Assembly: GCA_025455345.1 (NCBI GenBank) | Contig: JALOMS010000272.1 | Span: 1-6,605, forward strand | From: Thermoflexibacter sp. | GTDB taxonomy: Bacteria > Bacteroidota > Bacteroidia > Cytophagales > Thermoflexibacteraceae | DNA: 6,605 nucleotides | Direction: 5' to 3' | Shown here: positions 1 to 5,890 of the stretch, one piece after another | How positions within the stretch are numbered: position 1 is the first letter of the stretch | Layout: the number at the start of each line of letters is the position of its first letter | The notes under the pieces: model-generated | Database searches by the model: none | The model's input: only the letters and a program-made list of their open reading frames with translations | Told to the model about the DNA's origin: nothing | Made by a program: the position numbers and the translations under genes

Positions 1-1167
1 CCTGTATTTATGAAAAAAGAAGAACTACTCAAGTCAGTCAGTTCTATACCCGCAAAGGCTCTCAAAAATACAGGAAAAATATGGATATATGACAAGTATC
101 TACTTGTTAATGAACTGAATAAAGGAGTACATGTGATTGATAACTCTAATCCAAATTTCCCAAGACAAGTAAGTTTTATCCAGATACCTGCTAATGTAGA
201 TATGGCAGTCAAAGGTAGGATTTTGTATGCAGATAGCCATACTAATTTGTTAGCAATTGATATTAGTAATCCATTGCAAATTAAGATTTTAGAAGTTGTA
301 GAAAATGCATTTCCTCCGCTATATTTTCATAGCGATACTACGAAGGGCATCATTGTCGACTGGGAAGAAAAAGAAATTACAGAAATAGTCGATTGTAATT
401 ATCAGCCTTGCCCTAATTGCTTTTATTTTGATAGGGCTTTTGCGAATAGTAGCGGCGGGAAGTCTGCCGCACCTTCGTCCAATGTAAGCAAAGGAGGGTC
501 GATGGCACGTTTTACTTTGAACGATGATTACCTCTATACAGTCAATGAAAATTCTTTGAAACTGTTTGAAATTACCAATCCCGCCAAACCTAAACCTACC
601 ATAGATATACCAATAGGATGGGGGATAGAAACGATATTTCCCTATAATGACAAGTTGTTTATTGGGTCTATGACGGGTATGCACATATTTGATAATTCCA
701 ATCCCGCCAAGCCAGAATTTTTAAGCACTTATAGCCATGTAACCTCTTGTGACCCTGTGGTCGTAGAAGGTGATTACGCCTATGTAACATTGCGAACAGA
801 GGATAGTGGTACGGGTTTGCGCCGTTGCGTAAGAGGGGTCAATGTCTTGGACGTAGTAGATATAAGTAATCCTAAAAGACCTATTTTAGTCAAAAGCTAT
901 CCCATGCTTAACCCACATGGAGTAGGAATTGACAAGCAAAATCTATTCGTCTGCGAAGGCAAACATGGGTTGAAATACTTTAGAGCAACAGATGTGCAAA
1001 CCATAGATAAAAACTTATTAAATCATTTGCAAGGTTTTGACGCTTATGATGTGATTCCTTATGACAATTTGCTCATTATGGTTGGTAAAAATGGAATTTA
1101 TCAATTTGATTATGCTTCTAAGAAGGAATTAAAACTTTTAAGTATGTTGCCTGTGGTACAAGATTAG
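1..1167 (+). CDS. LVIVD-repeat beta-propeller protein, 5' end cut by the window
   Basis: No enzymatic activity is known for this family; such proteins are usually exported surface or periplasmic lipoproteins of Bacteroidota. From the first ATG (base 10) 385 residues can be read, but the frame is open to base 1 and the preceding codons give Pro-Val-Phe. In the family a 'PV(Y/F)M' motif follows a lipoprotein signal peptide and short linker, so the ATG at 10 is probably an internal Met and the real start lies outside the window. Counting from that Met, about seven repeats of the form 'G-hydrophobic-x-V-x-D-hydrophobic-S-N-P-x-x-P' are visible: near residues 38-60, 78-98, 181-203, 222-243, 275-299, 319-340 and 361-382. 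This would suit a seven-bladed propeller. Between the second and third repeats lies an insertion with Cys129, Cys134 and Cys137 and a Gly/Ser-rich stretch near 147-164. The gene ends 125 bases before a strong terminator. The family call is firm; the function is unknown. Confidence 0.9.
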   Translation, partial: PVFMKKEELLKSVSSIPAKALKNTGKIWIYDKYLLVNELNKGVHVIDNSNPNFPRQVSFIQIPANVDMAVKGRILYADSHTNLLAIDISNPLQIKILEVVENAFPPLYFHSDTTKGIIVDWEEKEITEIVDCNYQPCPNCFYFDRAFANSSGGKSAAPSSNVSKGGSMARFTLNDDYLYTVNENSLKLFEITNPAKPKPTIDIPIGWGIETIFPYNDKLFIGSMTGMHIFDNSNPAKPEFLSTYSHVTSCDPVVVEGDYAYVTLRTEDSGTGLRRCVRGVNVLDVVDISNPKRPILVKSYPMLNPHGVGIDKQNLFVCEGKHGLKYFRATDVQTIDKNLLNHLQGFDAYDVIPYDNLLIMVGKNGIYQFDYASKKELKLLSMLPVVQD

Positions 1168-1292
1168 AACTTGCTCTTTCCACATTTCCCTGACTTCTGC
1201 AAATTAAGTATTTCAACTTTTATAAATACTCTTTATTCAGCTTTGTAGAGGCAATATTTATAGGCTTTAGGCTAAGCTAACAGATTGTGCTT

Positions 1293-1327
1293 AAAGAATC
1301 AAACTCATCATTAGAGTTTGATTCTTT
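1293..1327 (+). terminator. Rho-independent terminator after the LVIVD gene
   Basis: A perfect 14-bp inverted repeat (aaagaatcaaactc / gagtttgattcttt) encloses a 7-base loop (atcatta). The right arm ends in a run of five T (1325-1329) and continues AT-rich. This fits an intrinsic terminator for rightward transcription from the LVIVD gene, 125 bases after its stop. The stem is AT-rich but long and has no mismatch. It also insulates the downstream operon from the LVIVD gene. Confidence 0.75.
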
Positions 1328-1352
1328 TTATTAAATAACGACTAATTATCTC

Positions 1353-1360
1353 TATCTTTG
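1353..1360 (+). promoter_or_regulatory. Possible distal Bacteroidota -7 box (TATCTTTG)
   Basis: TATCTTTG matches the TAnnTTTG consensus of the Bacteroidota primary sigma factor. It lies just past the terminator. No clear TTG -33 element sits at the expected 17-23 bases upstream; the region there reads ttaaataacg. If used, it would give a leader of roughly 180 bases before the fusion gene. It is weaker evidence than the element at 1516-1523. Confidence 0.3.
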
Positions 1361-1494
1361 TAAAAAGTAAATGCGATACGCACAGATACGCACGTTTACA
1401 TCTTATCGGCAAATAAAACCATTGTACTGCTGGGCATTACTTATAAGGAAAAAGGCATTAAAGAGTGGAAAATGGAAATTTTGTAAGGTTTTTC

Positions 1495-1523
1495 TTGAAC
1501 AATCAAAATCATATTTATATTTG
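1495..1523 (+). promoter_or_regulatory. Probable promoter of the fusion-protein/ThuA operon
   Basis: TTG at 1495-1497 is followed after 18 bases by TATATTTG at 1516-1523. This fits the Bacteroidota arrangement of a -33 TTG and a -7 TAnnTTTG box. Transcription would begin near 1530, leaving about a 20-base, A-rich, SD-less leader before the ATG at 1551, as is common in this phylum. Both elements and their spacing fit, so this is the best promoter candidate in the window. Confidence 0.55.
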
Positions 1524-1550
1524 TTTTCATTAAAAAATAAGTAATCACGT

Positions 1551-4500
1551 ATGCTACCCAAAAAATACATCGCTTTTGCGTCTGTCTTTTTAACGATAAT
1601 TTTGATAGTTGCTTTTCTACCTGAAAAAAAGAAAAAATTAGTTCTTTTCAAAAACGCACATCTCTCTCTGATAGGTGGCAATTTGGGTTCACGAATGATG
1701 AATGGAGGGCATTTTGAAACAGAACTTCATTTAAAATTTCCTGATTATCAGTTATTTATTCGTAATATGTGCGATGGTGGTGATACCCCAGGATTTAGAC
1801 CTCATGCAGGGCGCAAAGATGCTTGGGCTTTTCAGGGCGCAGACAAATTTAACCCACAGTGGACAAAAGATACTTACAGTGAAGGTTTTTTTGAGTACCC
1901 CGACCAGTGGTTAAGCCGCCTACGAACAGATATAATCATTGGTTTTTTCGGTTTTAGCGAGTCTTATGAGGGAGCGGCGGGCTTGCAAAGATATAAAAAT
2001 GAACTTTCTGCGTTTATCAAGCATACCTTAGCGCAACGCTATAACGGAAAATCTGCTCCTCAATTGGCTTTGGTTTCTCCGATTGCCTTCCAAAACCTAT
2101 CTCAAAAGTACGATTTGCCCAATGGTGTTCAAGAAAATGCAAATTTGAGCCTCTATGCCAAAGCAATGGAAGAGGTAGCAAATAAGCATGGCGTAGTATT
2201 TTTAGATGCTTTTTCTCCTACTCAAAAGTGGTTTGAAACAGAGGAATTGACCATTGATGGAGTGCAACTAAACGACAAGGGCTATCAAAAATTTAGCAAA
2301 TGGATAGTGAGTGAGCTATTTGAAAATTCATCAGCTACCGATGAAAGCAAGCGTGAAGCAGTGCGGAATGCCGTTTTAGACAAAGATTGGTATTGGCACA
2401 ACGATTACAAAATACCCAATGGCGTTCATGTTTTTGGGCAAAGGTACAATCCTTTTGGTGCGGATAATTACCCTGCCGAACTTGTCAAAACTCGGCAAAT
2501 GACCGCTAATCGGGACTCGATGATTTGGGCGGTAGCACAGGGGAAAAAGTACGATTTGTCTGCGGCAGATGCCCAAACCATTGCCTTGCCTAAAATAGAA
2601 ACCAATTATAAATTAAGCAATAATGTCAAATATTTATACGGAGAGGAAGCACTGAACTCTTTTACGCTTGCCGAAGGTTTTAAAATTAATTTGTTTGCCT
2701 CCGAAAAAGAATTTCCTGATTTAGCAAACCCTTCGCAGATTGCTTTTGACAACAAGGGGCGGCTATGGGTTGCTGTCATGCCTACTTATCCACATTATCG
2801 CATTGGTGATGGCAAGCCCAATGACAAACTCATTATTTTAGAAGACCTCAACAATGACGGAAAAGCAGATAAACAAATCACTTTTGCAGATAACCTGCAC
2901 ATTCCCGCAGGTTTTGAGCTTGCGCCCGAAGGAGTGTATGTATCGCAAGGTACGAATCTAAAACTTTATACAGATTCTGATGGTGATGACAAGGCAGACA
3001 AAGAAGAAATTATTTTAAGTGGTTTTGATGACCACGACACACACCACGTCATTTCAGCATTTTGTGCAGATGAATCTGGGGCAATTTACATGGGCGAGGG
3101 GATTTTTCTACATTCCAACGTAGAAACTCCCTACGGCACAGTACGCGCCACGCATGGCGGCTTTATGCGCTATTCCCCTCAAAGGAAAATGCTGGAACGT
3201 GCCGCCCAATTGCCAATTACCAATCCTTGGGGCATTGCTTTTGACCATTGGGGGCAAAATTTTTGCCTATCTACTTCTAATACAGATGTTTTGTGGCTAA
3301 TGCCAGGGACAAACAAGCCTTATTATGGCATTAGCTCGCCCAACGCTCGCCCTTTGATTGAGCAGGCGCACAAAGTAAGACCTACTTCTGGGCTTGAATT
3401 TGTGTCCAGCCGCCATTTTCCAGACGAATTGCAGGGAGATATGATGCTTAACAATACCATTGGCTTTTTAGGAACAAAAATGCACCAAGTCATAGAAAGT
3501 GGCACAGGGTACGAAACCAAACATCGCATGGATTTGGTAAAAAGTAGCGACCCCAATTTTCGCCCTGTGGACTTAGAATTTGCCCCAGATGGCTCTCTTT
3601 ACATTGCAGATTGGCACAATGTACTGGTAGGGCACATGCAACATAACGCCCGCGACCCCCTACGCGACCACGTACATGGGCGCATTTACCGAATTACCTA
3701 TCCCGCAAGACCTTTGGTAACACCTGCAAAAGTAGAGGGTGCAAGCATAGAAACATTGTTAGAAAATCTGAAACTGCCCGAATACCGCACACGTTACCGC
3801 AGCAGGAGAGAACTCAGAGGAAGAAAGGTAGAAGAAGTTTTAACAAAATTGCAAACTTGGGTCGCAAACCTTGACCCCAAGGATAAAAATAACCCTCATC
3901 ACTTATTAGAGGCTTTGTGGGTAAGTTGGGGTATGAACAAGACAGACCAAGCACTGCTCGGAAAATTGCTCAAATCTCCCGATGAAAGGGTAAGGGCGGC
4001 GGCAGTAAGGGTATTGCGCTATTCAGGTCATCAGATAAAAAACCAAACGGAATTGCTCAAATTGACAGCAACGGACACGCATGGTAGAGTGCGCTTAGAA
4101 ACGCTTGTTGCCAGCACTTGGCTGTCCAAACCCGACGAGTTAGCGGTAAGGGCAGAGATAGAAAAAGGTGCAATAGATGATTGGATAAAGCCCCATTATG
4201 ACTTCATCAAAAAGCCCAATGCCAATGTATTAGAATCCAATCTGCAAAGAAAACTAAGTAAAGGCGAGGCTATTCTGGCAAAAGGGAAGGAGATTTACAG
4301 CAAAGAAGGCTACTGTATCACCTGCCACCAAGCAGACGGTAGTGGTCTTGAAACTTCTGGTTTTCCTCCTTTGGCAAAAAGTACGTGGGTTACTGGCAAT
4401 CCCGACCGACTCATCAAATTGGTCATGCACGGGCTGTATGGGGAAATGGAAGTCAATGGTAAAAAATATGCAGGAAACGTCCCCATGACCCCTTACGGCA

Positions 4501-4673
4501 AAATGTTGAGTGATGAAGAAATGGCGGCAGTGCTAAATTATATCAGAAATTCTTTTGGTAATTCGGTAGAAATGCCCATTACCACAGAGCGCGTCAAAGA
4601 AATCAGAGAACAAACAAAAAATCAAAAAGGCTTTTATACGCCCAAAGAGCTACTGAGCCAACATCCTGACTAA
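1551..4673 (+). CDS. PVC-type heme-binding CxxCH protein: SGNH-like + dehydrogenase propeller + HEAT + cytochrome c
   Basis: This 1040-residue exported protein is a candidate periplasmic oxidoreductase. Residues 1-23 (KK followed by a hydrophobic run) form a signal peptide or anchor without a clear AxA site; Lys26-29 follow. Residues ~30-257 are an SGNH-hydrolase-like domain, recognisable by GGNLGSRM (42-49), FFGFSES (132-138) and DGVQLN (236-241), but with catalytic positions replaced. Residues ~262-365 are a linker typical of these fusions (MTANRDSMIWAVAQGK, 317-332). Residues ~366-720 are the 'putative membrane-bound dehydrogenase' propeller: two acidic loops (432-440, 475-483), DDHDTHHV (493-500), NPWGIAFDHWGQ (558-569) and RDPLRDHVHGRIYRI (701-715). 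Residues ~730-890 are HEAT-like helices. Residues ~903-1000 are a cytochrome c domain with Cys922-x-x-Cys925-His926 and probable axial ligand Met979, so maturation requires export. The ATG is the first after an in-frame TAA at 1542. It probably forms an operon with the ThuA gene. The family is secure; substrate and cofactor are not known. Confidence 0.95.
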   Translation: MLPKKYIAFASVFLTIILIVAFLPEKKKKLVLFKNAHLSLIGGNLGSRMMNGGHFETELHLKFPDYQLFIRNMCDGGDTPGFRPHAGRKDAWAFQGADKFNPQWTKDTYSEGFFEYPDQWLSRLRTDIIIGFFGFSESYEGAAGLQRYKNELSAFIKHTLAQRYNGKSAPQLALVSPIAFQNLSQKYDLPNGVQENANLSLYAKAMEEVANKHGVVFLDAFSPTQKWFETEELTIDGVQLNDKGYQKFSKWIVSELFENSSATDESKREAVRNAVLDKDWYWHNDYKIPNGVHVFGQRYNPFGADNYPAELVKTRQMTANRDSMIWAVAQGKKYDLSAADAQTIALPKIETNYKLSNNVKYLYGEEALNSFTLAEGFKINLFASEKEFPDLANPSQIAFDNKGRLWVAVMPTYPHYRIGDGKPNDKLIILEDLNNDGKADKQITFADNLHIPAGFELAPEGVYVSQGTNLKLYTDSDGDDKADKEEIILSGFDDHDTHHVISAFCADESGAIYMGEGIFLHSNVETPYGTVRATHGGFMRYSPQRKMLERAAQLPITNPWGIAFDHWGQNFCLSTSNTDVLWLMPGTNKPYYGISSPNARPLIEQAHKVRPTSGLEFVSSRHFPDELQGDMMLNNTIGFLGTKMHQVIESGTGYETKHRMDLVKSSDPNFRPVDLEFAPDGSLYIADWHNVLVGHMQHNARDPLRDHVHGRIYRITYPARPLVTPAKVEGASIETLLENLKLPEYRTRYRSRRELRGRKVEEVLTKLQTWVANLDPKDKNNPHHLLEALWVSWGMNKTDQALLGKLLKSPDERVRAAAVRVLRYSGHQIKNQTELLKLTATDTHGRVRLETLVASTWLSKPDELAVRAEIEKGAIDDWIKPHYDFIKKPNANVLESNLQRKLSKGEAILAKGKEIYSKEGYCITCHQADGSGLETSGFPPLAKSTWVTGNPDRLIKLVMHGLYGEMEVNGKKYAGNVPMTPYGKMLSDEEMAAVLNYIRNSFGNSVEMPITTERVKEIREQTKNQKGFYTPKELLSQHPD

Positions 4674-4726
4674 AACTAAAATGTAAACTTTTTCCAAAAT
4701 CTGAATCACCTAAATTAACAATATGT

Positions 4727-5692
4727 ATGAAAAAGCATTTTCGATTTTCAATATTTTTGTTTGCCATTTTGTTATGCGCTTCTGTTACAAATTTTGTTCA
4801 GAAAAAGCCATTGCACATTGTCTTTGTAACAGGCGATGAGGAATACCGCTCGGAAGAATCCATGCCCATGCTTGGAGAGATTTTGCACAGAGAATTGGGC
4901 GCAAAAATCACCGTTTGCTATGCAATGGACAAAGATGGAAACATCAATCCGAACATCAATAACCACATAGAAGGATTGGAAGCACTAAAAACGGCTGATA
5001 TGATGGTGGTTTTCACCAGATGGCGCGAACTGCCCAAAGAGGAGGCACAAATGATAACTGATTTTGCCGAGAGTGGCAAGCCAATGGTGGGTTTTAGGAC
5101 TGCCACACATACATTTAAGTACAACACCGATTCCAGCATGATGTACCTCAACGACAAGTGGGCGCATGATGTTTTCGGGCAGCAGTGGATAGTTCATCAT
5201 GGTCATTTTGACGATGGCAATGCCCCACTTACTTCTGTTTACGCCATTCCCAAGACCAAAACACCAATTATGAATGGCGTAAAACCCTTTAACGCCTACT
5301 CTTGGCTTTACCATGTCAATGGGGGAGATTGGAAAATCAATCCTGATTGCAAGCCATTCTTAGAGGGCAAATCACTTCGCTACAAGCACGAGCAGGAAGG
5401 AAAATTAGACAAATATCCAATCACCCAACCCGTAGCATGGACAAAAAACTACAAAGGCAAAAGCGGCAAAACAGCAAGAGTATTTTTCACTACACTTGGA
5501 CATCCTTATGACTTTAAAGATATGTCCATGCGTAAACTTGCCCTCAATGGTATTTATTGGGCATTGGGATTAGAAAAGAAAATTCCTAAACAAGGCGTAA
5601 ATGCCGAAATAGTAGGCACTTACGACCCCAATAATTCTGGTTTTGGAGAAAAATTTAAAAAGGGCTTGAAACCGCTAAAATTAGGGAAATGA
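4727..5692 (+). CDS. Exported ThuA-like domain protein
   Basis: This 321-residue protein carries one ThuA-like domain, named from rhizobial trehalose utilisation and having a class-I glutamine-amidotransferase-like fold. Residues 1-24 are a signal peptide (MKKHFRF, then a hydrophobic run). Cys17 follows Leu-Leu rather than Gly/Ala/Ser, so it is not a good lipobox. Family landmarks are VTGDEEYRSEESMP (34-47), VVFTRWRELP (94-103), VGFRTATHTF (121-130), VHHGHF (156-161), QPVAWT (234-239) and GHPYDF (258-263). The tail YDPNNSGFGEKFKKGLKP (299-316) is typical of copies found beside PVC-type heme-binding proteins. It starts 53 bases after the upstream stop with no TAnnTTTG box or hairpin between, so co-transcription is likely. 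It has no Shine-Dalgarno site. The pairing suggests a role in periplasmic carbohydrate processing, perhaps of oxidised sugars; that is inference, since the biochemistry of this family is poorly settled. Length and motifs indicate an intact gene. Confidence 0.94.
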   Translation: MKKHFRFSIFLFAILLCASVTNFVQKKPLHIVFVTGDEEYRSEESMPMLGEILHRELGAKITVCYAMDKDGNINPNINNHIEGLEALKTADMMVVFTRWRELPKEEAQMITDFAESGKPMVGFRTATHTFKYNTDSSMMYLNDKWAHDVFGQQWIVHHGHFDDGNAPLTSVYAIPKTKTPIMNGVKPFNAYSWLYHVNGGDWKINPDCKPFLEGKSLRYKHEQEGKLDKYPITQPVAWTKNYKGKSGKTARVFFTTLGHPYDFKDMSMRKLALNGIYWALGLEKKIPKQGVNAEIVGTYDPNNSGFGEKFKKGLKPLKLGK

Positions 5693-5754
5693 GTTTTTGC
5701 TTTAAGTGTAGAAATGTTACCCCTTAGTCAAGATTTGCTTCTTTGTTTGGAAAA

Positions 5755-5799
5755 GACTTGTCTGACACCTTGAAGGTGTCAGACAAGTCCTAATTTTTT
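5755..5799 (+). terminator. Long palindromic terminator after the ThuA gene
   Basis: Two perfect 17-base arms (gacttgtctgacacctt / aaggtgtcagacaagtc) flank a single central G at 5772, followed by ctaa and T6 (5794-5799). Folded as RNA this gives a very stable hairpin whose innermost pairs open into a small loop, followed by a U-tract: a strong intrinsic terminator for the two-gene operon, 62 bases after its stop. On the other strand the stem is followed by TTTTCC, so weak bidirectional activity is possible. An almost perfectly symmetric arm this long is also typical of dispersed intergenic palindromes. Confidence 0.8.
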
Positions 5800-5833
5800 G
5801 AGAATGAAAATAGTAGGAATTTGATATTTTCTT

Positions 5834-5841
5834 TATTTTTG
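5834..5841 (+). promoter_or_regulatory. Possible -7 box of the caspase gene (TATTTTTG)
   Basis: TATTTTTG matches TAnnTTTG and lies about 50 bases before the caspase start codon, after the operon terminator, so a promoter is expected here. The only nearby TTG (5821-5823) is just 10 bases upstream, too close for a normal -33 element. The call rests on the single box and its position. Confidence 0.4.
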
Positions 5842-5890
5842 GGGAAAGGAATTGCGAAACTTAAAAAAATAGGAAAGTACAGACTATCGC

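Larger units (their letters stand above)
1168..1550. other. 383-base intergenic region without a convincing gene
   Basis: This stretch separates the LVIVD gene from the fusion gene. Its first 125 bases show nothing I can name. A perfect 14-bp hairpin follows (1293-1327), then two elements matching the Bacteroidota TAnnTTTG box (1353-1360 and 1516-1523). A tandem 10-base repeat, gatacgcaca/gatacgcac, lies at 1375-1393. A 57-codon reading frame (1371-1544) is open in the same frame as the following gene but resembles nothing I recognise. The sequence is very AT-rich. No RNA gene or riboswitch was recognised. Confidence 0.7.

Noticed and set aside
319..684. 121-codon minus-strand frame inside the LVIVD gene
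   Set aside because: It lies wholly within a coding region whose repeats are clear on the + strand, and its product has no recognisable motif.
1364..1459. Alternative frame with a protein-like reading (KTIVLLGITYKEKGIKEW) before the fusion gene, considered as a gene remnant
   Set aside because: It has no start codon, is bounded by stops at 1361 and 1457, is only about 31 codons long, and matches no family I recognise.
1403..1681. 92-codon minus-strand frame covering the upstream region and the start of the fusion gene
   Set aside because: The translation is low-complexity (Phe/Lys/Asn-rich), matches no family I know, and would overlap antisense the start of a secure gene and its promoter.
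4674..4726. Possible separate promoter for the ThuA gene
   Set aside because: The 53-base gap has TAAACTTTTT but no TAnnTTTG box with a proper -33 element, so read-through from the upstream gene is the simpler explanation.
4727..4797. Lipoprotein signal in the ThuA protein, with Cys17 as the lipidated residue
   Set aside because: The residue before the Cys is Leu rather than Gly, Ala or Ser, so the lipobox consensus is not met; an ordinary signal peptide is more likely.
4772..5314. Three overlapping minus-strand frames inside the ThuA gene
   Set aside because: All are antisense to a well-supported gene and overlap each other; none looks like a protein family.
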